A DNA stretch of 64,000 bases. It comes from Salvator merianae. Lineage: Eukaryota; Chordata; Lepidosauria; Squamata; Teiidae. Made by a program: the position numbers and the translations under genes. The notes under the pieces are model-generated. The model saw only the letters and a program-made list of their open reading frames with translations, was not told the origin of the DNA and ran no database searches. Position 1 is the first letter of the stretch. Every line of letters begins with the position of its first letter. The stretch lies in assembly GCA_003586115.2 (NCBI GenBank), contig QVOM02000034.1:132911598-132975597 (forward strand). The letters are read 5' to 3'. Below are positions 1 through 10,452 of the stretch, piece after piece.

Positions 1-1669
1 AACTGCAGAAAAGTGCTGCTTTTGACACCTTAAAGGCTAAGCCATTTGAACATAGCCTATGTACGTATAGATTACTTTACCAGCAACATTGGGAGTTATC
101 CCAAATTGTGCATTCAGGCCCAATTGGAAAGGGAAGATGGTGATAGTGATTTGCATCTGTTAGCAAAGCTCAAGGAAATTTATAGTTAAAAATAGAAAAC
201 TAATTCATAAAGAATAATTATCACAAAGATCCACTTAACAGATAGTAAAAGTCCCTGGAAACTCTGGGGTGTGCTTTATTATCAGCTGTACAGAAATAGG
301 TAAGGCAGCCTGAATGTTGATTCTAAATTGCTCCATTAGGTGTCTGGAAAAGGAGATGCAGATGTAAATGTTGCTAATTTCTAGTGATACAGTTCCCAAA
401 AGCAATGGAGTACTCCTGAAAAGGCCAAGTTTCTGGAAGTCTCATTTTAGAGAGGGGATAGAGAAAAGAGCCTTGGATGTTGACTGTAGGATCCAGAGAA
501 GATTATATGAAAGCAAAAGTTTCATTACATATGTTTAATCATAAACATTTAATCAAAGTGTACATTCAGAGTCTCAACTAATTGGAGAAAGAGAGCTTAT
601 ACAAATATGTGATTTTTTTTTTAATGCCAAAGAGGGATAACTTGTTAAGCCTGTTCTAAAACATGTTACCTCCAAAATTGTGACTCAGATGCTTTATGGA
701 TCAGAAATTATTACTTGAATAACATCTAGATTTAGCAATTATGCAAAATATCTTTTTGAGGAAGATGCTAGTTCTCCTCCTGGCATACCTATAGTTATGC
801 TTAGAACAGAAACATCATTACCCTCTATATTAGCCAAAGCAAAACTTGTTTCACCTTGAAAATGGTTTTGCCTATATGAGATGGATAACAACTCTCTTCC
901 TAAAACCTGCTGGCTTGAACAGCCTAGATTTGGATGCTGAGCCAAGGACTGTATATCTTTTGTGGTTGTCTATAATTTTTCTCCAACAGCCACAATACAG
1001 ATGGGCAGAGGAACAAACTTAAGGAGTGGATTTTAAATTATCACTCACATTCTGACAAACGACTTTTACAATCTTTGCATTTAGCCTGCTGGTACACATT
1101 ATATGTGAATTATAATTTTAATTTATTTGGCTGCTTTTTAACACTCCTATGATGAAAAAAAACTTTACCCAGTTATGATTTTGAGCAATGCCTACCAAAG
1201 TTTTGGAAAGAGCGATACCTGAGGTAGAACAGAGAATGACTCTGTAGTTCTAACCTGATTGAGGACCTTTCCTACTATCTCTTATTCCGCCACTTTTATG
1301 TTTGTCCTACAGAAAAGTTTGTATATTATTCTCTTAATTAAGTACCAACTCTGCTGAAGAGGTGATTATTTTTCTTCTAAGTGATTCTGATGTGCAAATA
1401 TTCTATAATGGGATTATCTTTGCTGTTGCTTCCAGAAAGATACAAGAGAAGTTTGTAAATTTGCCTCTAGCCCTTTAAGTATTATCAGAAAAAAATCTGT
1501 ATACTTAATTTGTATTTTATGCATTCTATGTTGGTTTTGTATGTGTCCTTATATTTATATTTTTGCTTTGTAAAGGCCTATGGCCAAAGTGATTGGACTT
1601 GGACTAACTGTTTAATTACAAACTATATCAGGCTTTAAAGCTCAATAATAGGCTTTTTGTGTCTGGAAA
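1..1669. other. No gene or repeat recognised
   Basis: AT-rich, unique-looking DNA. Open frames here are short, and none has a recognisable domain, splice context or codon bias. I see no simple repeat longer than short A or T runs. Confidence 0.5.
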
Positions 1670-1885
1670 GGTATAAGGAACCAGTACAGTTGGGCAATGG
1701 CGGTAGCTGGTAGAAAGCACTTTTTGCTGCTGAAACCACTTGGTATTCCAGTAACAAAGCTGGATCTAAAAAGAATTCAAAGCTCTAGACTTGGGCCTCC
1801 TGGAATGGTCACCCACCAAGCTTGTCTCTGTCTTATCTGGACTCAGGTTTATTTTGTTCACTCCTGTGTAATGGTTGGACCAGTT
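1670..1885 (-). mobile_element. Old L2-type LINE fragment, reverse transcriptase region
   Basis: Read on the minus strand, about 1790-1860 encodes a peptide like VNKINLSPDKTETSLVGD. This resembles the RT segment of L2/CR1-superfamily LINEs, where a conserved LNPDKTE motif follows the catalytic YADD block. Further along the minus strand the DNA still resembles the next part of the same family (the Q-V-S-A-A-R-F region), but a stop interrupts it. Neither the 5' nor the 3' end is recognisable. This is a decayed internal fragment with no coding ability. Family assignment is by motif memory only. Confidence 0.55.
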
Positions 1886-3327
1886 CATTATTTTAAACAA
1901 TGTCCTTAGTGTAAATAGCAAGGTGAGAAGGAAATGCAGAAAAGCAGTTAATGACACTAATAGTAGCCATTCATGAATCCCAAAACCGCACACACAAAAA
2001 GAAAAAGTGCAGCTAATGAGGATGGAAATTCTATATTGGTTATTGTGAATACTTTGGTCTTCCTTTTTCTTTTTGGTATTCTGTGGAAATTTTCATATGG
2101 ACAAATAACTAATCAATAAACCATCCACCCATCCATCTACCTACTCATGCAAGAATTTTGTTAAATACTAGGCATGTCAGAGGAGTCCAGTGTGTGAAAC
2201 AAGCACATTTCAAAGCCACAGGCACATAATCAAATCACATGTGGTTGCTAAAGGATCAAGTACTCAGGTAGATAGCAAAATTGTGGGGAGAGGATTAGGA
2301 TTATTTTAATAATGCTGCTGATAATGCTACCATTAGCACATCTAGCACCTGCAATTATAAGGGATAATTGTTATAAATTATAATCAATTAAATCTGTCAT
2401 AACTAAATCATAGTACATCAACAAGTAAAAACATCGTGAGGAATGGTCTCAAATTACACAAGAGAGAGTGTTCTGTGTTGAAGAAAATGCTAAATTGGCA
2501 ATAAGTTTTGTTACCCTGAAATTTGAACTTCTAAAAGAGTGCAGTTGGATGCTGTATGAGGGGAATGAACTGTGTTATTAGTGATTACAAAAACTACTTT
2601 CTCTGGCGCAAGATGAGGCACTCACATAATGAAAAGCAAGTATATTCATTTGACACACATGAGAAGGGATGCTTCTTCCATTTCAGATGCTATTGCACTC
2701 TTTCCCTGAAGGGCTTTTGATTATTTCATACTGACTACCTTTTTGCTGCTGTGGTTGCAACTCTTCCTCCTAGGATTTGGTAGAGAGCTGCATTTGTGCA
2801 CCCTCTGGACCACATCACCCCCCCTACCCCCTGGCCACGTGGCTCCTTTGGGCAGAAGAATCAATACTGCAGGAGAAATACTGCCCCCCTCATGCTGCAA
2901 ATTGCTTCTTTCCTCTACTGTTGAAAAAGCAGCATAAAAGGGAGGGAGGAGGAGATAGTGGGAGATTGTGGAGAGAAAATAAATCGTATTCCTGCTGCAG
3001 AGACTTCATTTGATAAATAATGTATATAGAGTTTGCAGTAATAACTGGTCTTTTCCGATTCGGCTGGTTGGGATATGCTTTGACATAAACGGCATGTATT
3101 TCTTACAGGCAGTGAATGATCGGAGCTGTATCCAAAGTTATGAAAGGGAAAAGCAGGCTGTTAACATTCTGAGTCATGTCAGATAGGTTAATCTAACTTT
3201 TTACCAGTGAATATGAAATGTATGTAGAAAGTGAAGAGAATGAAACAGCACAGGTGATCTTGTAACACTGAAATGTGACTGCAACAGTGTTCCCAAACAA
3301 AGCTTATCATTGCTGAGCTGAGGATAG
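1886..3327. other. No gene recognised
   Basis: Unique-looking AT-rich DNA. A C-rich patch at about 2815-2835 and short open frames at 2743-3013 have no recognisable protein similarity. Confidence 0.45.
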
Positions 3328-3328
3328 T

Positions 3329-3371
<43 letters not shown>

Positions 3372-3374
3372 TAT
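3328..3374. repeat. (TTTA)n microsatellite
   Basis: About eleven nearly perfect TTTA units followed by a short TA-rich stretch. No LINE 3' end is recognisable next to it, so I treat it as an independent microsatellite. Confidence 0.95.
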
Positions 3375-4439
3375 ATTATGTAATTAATATGCAGTATCTA
3401 TACAAAAGGCAATGGCAGCCAGGACCAGTTTAAGAGGGATAAAGATTGATCATGGTACCTAAATAGCACATCCATGTTCAGAGATAGTGTATCTGATAAT
3501 ATGATATTGGAGAGAAACATCAGTGGCAGGTCATCCCTTTGTTCTGTTTATAAGCTGTGTAGGGGAATCTTTTGAGTTGTTGAACTAGATGGCTGTGGGC
3601 AAGAGTTGCCTGAAGATACAGAGGTGCCCTGATGCCTATTAAGTCTCTGATCTTTTCTCATGTATTGCTGGGAAAAAGAAACAACCGGAGAGATTGTGCC
3701 TATAGCATTCCACTCTTGGTGTAGAATCTTGGTGTAGAATCTAGTTCAGCAAGGTAGTTCATATGTTTTTAGGACTCTCTGGCCATTATTTAGCAGAGAA
3801 TGGCAAAGGATTTAAGAAACATAACACAGCATGTGCTAGTGAGGTAGCGTCAAACCACTTGCAAATCATGCAGCTTGTGAAAATTGTGAGCATGGATATT
3901 GAGATGCAAGGTGGGGCTTGGACTTCTGAGACTTTTCTAATGCAGTCTGCTGGGACTTTCAAAAGTTATAGTTCCTGAGTAACTATGGCAATCATGGAAT
4001 AAGAAACCAGATTTTAAAATACACAAATAACTAGTTAAAGAACAAGTCACTTCTCACAAAGGGTAATTCAGATAATCAAGGGCAATATTATAGAAGCTGT
4101 GGACCTAGGTGCACATAAGTTTTATTCCACCTTCATCCTACCATCAGTAAGGTGACAAGCATTCTTCCCTTCTTTATTATGTAACATAAAGGTGGGTCAG
4201 ATAATGTGGAAGGAAAATTCTCACTTTACTGATGTTCCATTCTGAAAATGGACTGAAGATGGATTGAAACTTAGGTATAGCTGGAAGTTATGGTTCTTCT
4301 GTGCTGTTGAATGATAGCTCTTATGAGACTCACTCAGTTAGGTAGATGATGAGGCTACAACAGCTGGGTTTCTATCTCAGAAAAGGAATAGATGTAGAAG
4401 GATATAGAAGAGAGAGAGATGAACACCAGAAGGCTCAGA
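3375..4439. other. No gene recognised
   Basis: Unique-looking. It contains a small imperfect direct duplication (TTGGTGTAGAATCT twice at about 3716-3742). No recognisable repeat family or exon. Confidence 0.45.
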
Positions 4440-4752
4440 ACAAAGAAAAGGAAGTGCTTTTTTGCATAGCATGTAGCTAAACTGTGCAATTTTCTTCCAC
4501 AAGATGTAGTTAATGGCCACCAACAGGGAAGTTTGAAAAGAGGATTAGACAAATTTGTTAAAGATAAAGCTACTTCCAGTAGTAGAGGGAATAGGCACTT
4601 GACTACCAATTGTTGGAGCAGAAGAGAATTGCTACATTGGTGGCCTATAGTTGATTTTTCATATGCATCTGAATGGCTACTGCAAGAAATGATATGTTAG
4701 AGAAGTAGGTCTTTGCTTTGATCCATGGGGTCCTTTTTGTGCTTTATATGAT
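4440..4752 (+). mobile_element. CR1 LINE 3'-region fragment, sense
   Basis: The stretch resembles the 3' part of amniote CR1. A segment reading CCACAAGATGTAGTTAATGG is followed by GGCCACCAAC, an AAAAGAGGATTAGACAAATT block and, near the end, a decayed 'dominant-family' tail around 4730. In CR1 this run lies just upstream of the short terminal repeats TTATGTTCTTATG. The copy is strongly diverged, truncated at the 5' end and has lost its clean terminus. The start is approximate and similarity may reach back to about 4376. Confidence 0.65.
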
Positions 4753-5219
4753 TTACAAATTCTAGCACAAAAGTAGCGGTGCATGCACCTTTCAAATACA
4801 GCAAGCTTCATGTAATCCCAAATATGTTGCAGCCACAGTTTCTAAGGCAGGGATTACACTTCTTCCATCACTCCTAACCACTGATAATCTTATCTGAGAC
4901 TGATAAGAGTAGCAGTCCAGAAACATCCTGAGGCTACAGGTTCTCCTGTTTTAAATGCTAATTCTCCAGTCTTTAAAAATAGGGGCAATAGTTCAAAAGT
5001 AATACTTTGATGGATGTTCAACTCAGAAAATGAGTTTATTAAAAATTCTGCATCAACAGAACTTGTCCAATTGCTGAATAAACACAAACTTCTCCACTTT
5101 CCAGATTAATAAGTAGATTAGAATTTATCTGTCAGGTTTCATGGGCAGGATCTGGATGGCAGGAGGAAGAGCACAATAAGCATAGCATATTGTTGTCACC
5201 TGCTATCCTTGGCCAGAGT
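4753..5219. other. No gene recognised
   Basis: Unique-looking DNA; nothing recognised. Confidence 0.4.
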
Positions 5220-5261
5220 AACATCATAGTCAGGGAATGTTTGTTCCCTGGCTGTGATGTT
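5220..5261. repeat. Imperfect hairpin, 18-bp arms
   Basis: The left arm AACATCATAGTCAGGGAA pairs with the right arm TTCCCTGGCTGTGATGTT at 16 of 18 positions across a 6-base loop. It is probably the core of a decayed foldback element, and another dyad lies about 60 bp downstream. Confidence 0.75.
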
Positions 5262-5323
5262 GATATCCAAGGGAACATCATTGAATGACTATTGACAAGT
5301 CACCAAGGAAACCGGTACATCTC

Positions 5324-5414
5324 CTTGAGTGGCAGCAGAGATGCAGCAGTGGTGGCAGGACTATCAACAAGAGAGCAGAGCAATAGAGCTCTTCCTACTG
5401 CTCTGCCACTCAAG
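5324..5414. repeat. Foldback with perfect 12-bp arms
   Basis: CTTGAGTGGCAG at 5324-5335 is matched by its exact reverse complement at 5403-5414. The interior also contains partly complementary stretches (GCAGAG near the left, CTCTGC near the right). No target duplication could be identified. Confidence 0.7.
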
Positions 5415-5828
5415 TGATCTAAGAAGTGCTTATGGCAGCATGAAGGCGGGATGAGTGTGTGCCCATGCAGATGACACACTCATACAGTGCATCCAATGCA
5501 CCATGGATGTGCAAGGTCCTTGAGCAGTCATGGAAAATTCAAGGTGTCATAAAGGCATCGTGTGGATCTTACCAGAGTTTGTGAATGTTCAGGTGTAATT
5601 ATTGACATAAATTGTGTATCAGATTTCTACAGAAAATGTATTTTGACTTGCATATTTTAAGAGGAATCTGCTTAATTTTTAATGCCTATAGTTCTACCCC
5701 AGCTCATTATCATCAATGTTATGGCCCTCAAGGAAAAAAAAAAAAGATAATGGGGTAGAAAAACACCCCAATTTACTCCCTAGAGGTATTTTTCCAAACC
5801 AGGCTTTTTGCTTTGTTCTGATGAATTC

Positions 5829-5899
5829 TTGCAAGCTAGCTCTAGCTAGTTTTGCAGACTTGACTGTGTTCAACGGTCAAGCACCTCATTAGCTTGCAA
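5829..5899. repeat. Two-stem foldback
   Basis: The outer arms TTGCAAGCTA and TAGCTTGCAA are perfect complements. Inside them CTTGAC pairs with GTCAAG around a loop of about 11 bases. Together these form a 71-bp stem-bulge-stem. No family could be assigned. Confidence 0.65.
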
Positions 5900-6218
5900 A
5901 AATGCATAGAAAGTTACTCTTCATCCTGCAAGATGACCCTGAGGCAAGAAAAAAATAGCAGAAGGACAATTTGAAGTCTTTTTCAGACAAGAATTTATTT
6001 CTTTTAAGATTCACTGTTAACAGTGGAAGAACTGGCACTTTTAACTCCTTCCTGACACTTTTAACCTTTTCTTTAAAAAATTATTGATCCTAAAATTAAG
6101 GTTGAAATTAACAGAGTTTAATTCTCTGGGTTATTTTTCAGGAAATTATCTAGTCTAATAAAACAATATCATTTTTGAGAAATCTATATTTTGGGGGAGA
6201 TAGTATTGCTTTTCTTAC

Positions 6219-6220
<2 letters not shown>

Positions 6221-6262
<42 letters not shown>
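6221..6262. repeat. (TA)n microsatellite, left of Helitron
   Basis: Uninterrupted TA repeats end directly at the TTAG that marks the Helitron 3' terminus (minus-strand CTAA). It may be the left half of a microsatellite that served as insertion target. Confidence 0.95.
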
Positions 6263-6266
<4 letters not shown>

Positions 6267-6708
6267 CTGTACCCGGCCACGCGTTGCTGTGGCTCAGTCT
6301 GGTTAAATGGAAAAGAAAGAAAAGAGAAAGCACACGTTTCGAATATGTTTAATTTCGCAATGCTTGTGGGTATACAATATTTTTTGTTGTTCCATTGTCT
6401 GTGCAGATATAGAGATTGTCTTGTTTGCCGACTCTAGAACACACAACATATAATTGTCCATGTGAAAAGCAATCCGTGTCTAGATCTAAACCGCACAATT
6501 CTAAAGATTGGCCCTGAGTTGCTTTTACGTCCAGCAGATGGCACTGTTTTTCCAAAAAACCCTGTTTTTACCTGTCACAGGTGAGACATCTAGATAATCT
6601 AGGTATATAATAAGGCACACGGAGTCGAATGCAATGTTGTGTCAAAATTTCAAAGCAATCGGTGAAGAACTTTTGGAGATTAGCGATTTTGAACAAACGA
6701 ACATTTAC

Positions 6709-6711
<3 letters not shown>
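6263..6711 (-). mobile_element. Non-autonomous Helitron with helicase remnant
   Basis: On the minus strand the element ends with a short hairpin (GCCAC, 8-base loop, GTGGC), then CGGGTACAGCTAA. This fits the rule that Helitrons end in CTRR just downstream of a hairpin and insert between A and T. The minus-strand 5' half carries the noncoding stretch beginning near TCAAAATCGCTAATCTCC that I associate with this Helitron group. Between them lies only the last piece of the Rep/helicase gene, so this is an internally deleted derivative. The 5' terminus runs into (TA)n and is not resolved. The family identification rests on the protein remnant and the terminal structure. Confidence 0.8.
6349..6525 (-). 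pseudogene. Helitron Rep/helicase, C-terminal remnant
   Basis: About 58 residues in one open frame ending at TAA (plus-strand 6349-6351). The order TQGQSLE, GLDL, CFSHGQLYVVCSRVG, KNIVYPQAL matches the last helicase motifs of Helitron proteins (PIF1-like SF1 helicase motifs V and VI). In a full protein these belong to an enzyme of well over 1000 residues that nicks and unwinds DNA for rolling-circle transposition. Here the replication-initiator domain and helicase motifs I-IV are absent, so it is inactive. The sequence upstream of VKATQGQ looks like a deletion junction, not coding sequence. Confidence 0.85.

Positions 6712-6752
<41 letters not shown>
6712..6752. repeat. (TA)n microsatellite between Helitron and mariner
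   Basis: Uninterrupted TA repeats lie between the Helitron body and the mariner-like terminal repeat. The tract is either the 5' end of the Helitron family or the right half of the original (TA)n target. Confidence 0.95.
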
Positions 6753-6754
<2 letters not shown>

Positions 6755-7110
6755 TGTTTCAAAAAGATGGACCCAGTTTCAATGTATGGCAACATGTTAC
6801 AATCACACATGAACAGTTACAAACGGTTTAATGTGTTGTCAAGTTTTACTATTTTATAATTGCTCTATGTGCCCTCCACCTGCTGGATGGACAACATTGA
6901 GATGATAGTTGAATTCATCCCAAATGCCTTTCAATGTGTCTTCTTCACTGAAGTCACTGCTGCCACAATTCTGGTTTTGAGGTCATCCAGATTTGCAACT
7001 CTATGCAAGTTGCAACCCTTTCAAGTGGTAAGTGTTTCATTCATGGGTGGTTTCGTGGTTGCAGAGATATAGCAATTTCAAATCTGGTCCATCTTTTTGA
7101 AACACTTTGT
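6753..7110 (-). mobile_element. Deleted mariner/Tc1-superfamily transposon
   Basis: A perfect 20-bp inverted pair lies at 6754-6773 and 7086-7105 (left end begins GTGTTTCAAAAAG). TA dinucleotides flank both ends, as expected for IS630/Tc1/mariner insertion. The interior keeps only the 3' part of a transposase gene on the minus strand, so at about 358 bp it is a deletion derivative. A complete element of this superfamily is usually 1.2-1.6 kb. The exact outermost bases are uncertain (GG on the left, CTTTG on the right). Confidence 0.8.
6854..7020 (-). pseudogene. Mariner-like transposase C-terminus, frameshifted
   Basis: Minus-strand translation gives a stretch with NLDDLKTRIVAAVTSV. After a frame change near 6948 it continues with EEDTLKGIWDEF and NYHLNVVHPAGGGHIEQL, then a stop (TAA read on the minus strand at 6854-6856). 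This matches the C-terminal end of IS630/Tc1/mariner-type DDE transposases found in arthropods and vertebrates. The DDE catalytic residues would lie upstream and are missing. It is not functional. Confidence 0.75.
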
Positions 7111-7111
7111 A

Positions 7112-10100
7112 TATGCTTCAAAGGGACATTACCAGTGTCCCCACAACCACTATCACTGTTAGGACTGTTGATTAATGTGAAAACAGGATAGAACAGATTT
7201 ATGGTGAATGTTAAAGTGACAGGGACCAGTACAAGCTGAAAAGATTTGCTCATTCCTATTGGAAATTCTCAAATTCAAGCTCATATTTCAGTAGAAAAAG
7301 TGATAACTTGACATTTCAGTTAACCTTGTAACTATCTTACACTATTCATGGAGAGAAGTTTCTCTTCATTCCTTTTGTGGTAGTATAATTGTATCAGTCA
7401 GGGGAATGAACATTAGTTTTTTTCCCATACTCTACAATTTACTATTCCAATAACCAGTAACTAGTAGCTTTCAACATAGTTCTCCCCTATTCTGAAATTA
7501 TAGACTAAAAATGCACCAAAAACAGATATCGGAAGTATGGAACTTTGATAACCTATTCAGAAGTAATCTTTCTAAATAACGATAAGCAGATAATTCAGTA
7601 TCCTCCCCCATCACATTTCCTCTCCTTCAGGAGATTTTTTTTCTCGATTTAAGATGATTGTAATAATTACATTACATGCATGCAATTTTTTCTCTTTGAA
7701 TTAAAATGCCCTTGCATTAATAACAAAACTTCCCAAAGAATGAAAACTATCTTTTAAACAAAGAATCCCTGCTAGCAACAGAAAAGTGACTATTATTATT
7801 GTAGATATTCAGCCCCAGATTTCCCCCTCCCTCCAAATACTCCATAGCTGGAGAGAATGCCCAGCAAAATTGCAAATCCAGAAACAACTCTCTTGTGCAA
7901 TATGAACTAAAATGACCTTAATCAAGCAATGCTTCAGGGGATGGCCTTAAATAATTTTTTATCACAACTTCAGAGCTTTTAGTGTTTGAAGCAATTGGGT
8001 GAAAAATATCTTTGTTCAAGTGAGCCTGGAGGAAAAAGACTTTGGTCAACCTATCTCCCAGAGCAATGGGTAAACTGCACTCATCCATCAACTTTTCATG
8101 GTGCTTTATAACAATTAGGATCGACCTAGGTCTTTTATTTTATGCCCTCTAGATCATCAGCTGGTAAAGTCAGCAGAAACTAGTACATTGTGAAGATAGG
8201 AACTGGGATTCATTAGATGTATACATATGATTCAGGGCTGCAAGGAAAGACACAGCCTGGTTTGAAGGGCAAAAGTAGCCCACTGACTCTAGAAACTAGA
8301 TGTTAAACTTAGGTGTATAGGTAGTCCCTCAATTTGAAACTCTTAAATGATGTTAAGGATGTTATCCTGAGATTTAAGGTGATTGATTGGCAGGACATAA
8401 ATCATTGGAAAGTTGTCCTGTGAAAAAATTATTAAAATGAATGGAACCAATATGACACTTTTATGACACTTTCTGATGTATTCAAGGGCAACATAAGCCA
8501 TATGGCCCCTTCATGGGTTTTTCTTTCTAAGTAATCATCACTGGCCATAAGGGAGGGTGGGTGACTCTTCTGATATAGCAGTGACTGGCACCCAATGAAT
8601 TTACAGCCAGTGTGGGAAATTGTTTAAAAATCCTCCACCTGCTTAAAACTTTGTTGGCTTGGGAGGTACAGTGCTCATACTGACTCAACCCACCTGGGGC
8701 CCCCTAGGACCTCCATAGGAATAGGGGACTCAGAACATTCTGACAGTTTTTGAGCTTTGCTTGTTCTGAGTTAGAACAAAACCCAATAAATGTTTGGAGG
8801 ACACCCCTTTAAAAAGGGCACTGGAGGAGCAGAGCTCCGGCAACACTATCCTAACTGGGTATTGGTAGTGGTTTTAGATTTCAAGTCTCAATATAGGATT
8901 CCACATGTCACCCCACGGTGCCTAGAGAGTTGCAGAAGGTGTGACTGATAAACTGTTATGTGAAGTAACAGTGGCCAGGATGACTGCTCGCTTCAAAGAA
9001 TGACCATTAAAAAATAAAAGGCTGACCCTTTGGGGCTTGTCCATAGCTATTAGCATCTGGAAACAGCTGTAGATGCTCCTGGACACTTCAGCAGCAGAAT
9101 TGTGTGGATGCACTTACCTGGTGAGTGTCTGATAGCTCACTATGGGCAAGCTGTGAACGGGCCCTGGTGTTTTAGCAAAAGAAATTACTGCATTAATGTG
9201 GTCTCTTTTGGCTTCTATCTGGGCAACCTGAGGATGTTGATTTGTTAGGGATTAAATCTGATAGGTTTTCATAGATAGATCTATGCTGGTGGGTGGTTCC
9301 ATGTTGTATTCAGATTGTGAAGCTTTTAGCATATTTGTTTTTAGGAATGGACCTTACACAATAGGTGTTATTATATTTTGTAGTACATCATATGTATGAT
9401 GTTTTATTGGTGAAATAACAAGAGTTGGAGCAGTATGCACTGCTATTAAAAGGGGTGAAGACCCTGACAAAATATTTGACACACCTTCCCCGCCCACTTT
9501 GATGGTCCACTTCAAAGCTTATGTTTTAAGAACAGAATTAAATTACCACACGCAAAACAGAAGCTTATTCAAGAAAAGTTGGACCTATTAGTGGAATTGT
9601 TCAATTTTTGTTTAAAGCTATGGAATAACTAGGGTGCAACCACACGATGTTGTATGTGTCCCAGTTTTTTCTAAAATATCTGAGTTTCACCCTCTGATTT
9701 TTTTCTGTCAATACATAAACTGGAACAATGAGCCAGAAATCTGCATGATGTTCACCCTAACAGATGTTGTGGTCCCCAGCCTGAATGCCAAGTTTTGTGA
9801 GCAAATTCCAGCCAATGCTCCCTACAGGATGATGATTGCTGGTGCTTCCAGCTGAGGCTCTGTGGGTGGCTGGCTAGTCAGTCCATCAAACATCGCATAA
9901 TTTCCCCCTCCCCTAATCAGAATAGGTTTTTGCAGACTGAGAGAAAAAGCCCACTATTAAATGGGGAAGTAAACTGAAGTCACTTCATTCAAAAAATGGA
10001 TTTTGGGGTCAAAGGAATATGGAATGAAAAGAATGACACTAAAACCTATGTATGTTGCTGTTAAATAGTTTGTCTCCATTGGCAGAGCAAACAGGCAGGA

Positions 10101-10346
10101 GACGTTTTTGTGAGCAAAACTACGCCGAGATTAATTTCTTTCCCTTCCTCCTTGCGTCTCCAGTACCTCCTTTCTCCCCCATGTGGGATATCTCACTTTT
10201 TTGGCTTCAGCACCATCTTCCTTCCTCACCTTCCACTGTTTGTTGAGATGGGCATTATTTGCCATGGGTTATCTGCTTGTTCCTCTTGCCATGTTTCCCT
10301 CCTTCTCTCTCATGCGCATACCTATAGGTGTGTGTCTGTGCGCACC
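7112..10346. other. No gene recognised
   Basis: About 3.2 kb of unique-looking DNA. 7610-7770 is AT-rich with several ATTA/TAAT and ATGCAT motifs. An open frame of 73 codons at 9634-9855 and others have no recognisable similarity. No exon or repeat family could be identified. Confidence 0.4.
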
Positions 10347-10380
10347 GGGGGGGGAGGGAGGGAGAGGGAGAGGGAGAGGG

Positions 10381-10434
<54 letters not shown>

Positions 10435-10452
10435 GGAGAGAGAGAGAGAGAA
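10347..10452. repeat. (GGGAGA)n/(GA)n purine tract
   Basis: A G-run followed by GGGAGA units and then GA repeats, about 105 bp of pure purine on the plus strand. It creates artificial low-complexity open frames on both strands (Arg/Glu or Ser/Leu rich), which are not genes. Confidence 0.95.

Noticed and set aside
6568..6859. Frames with Tyr-Ile repeats
   Set aside because: Translations of (TA)n between two transposons.
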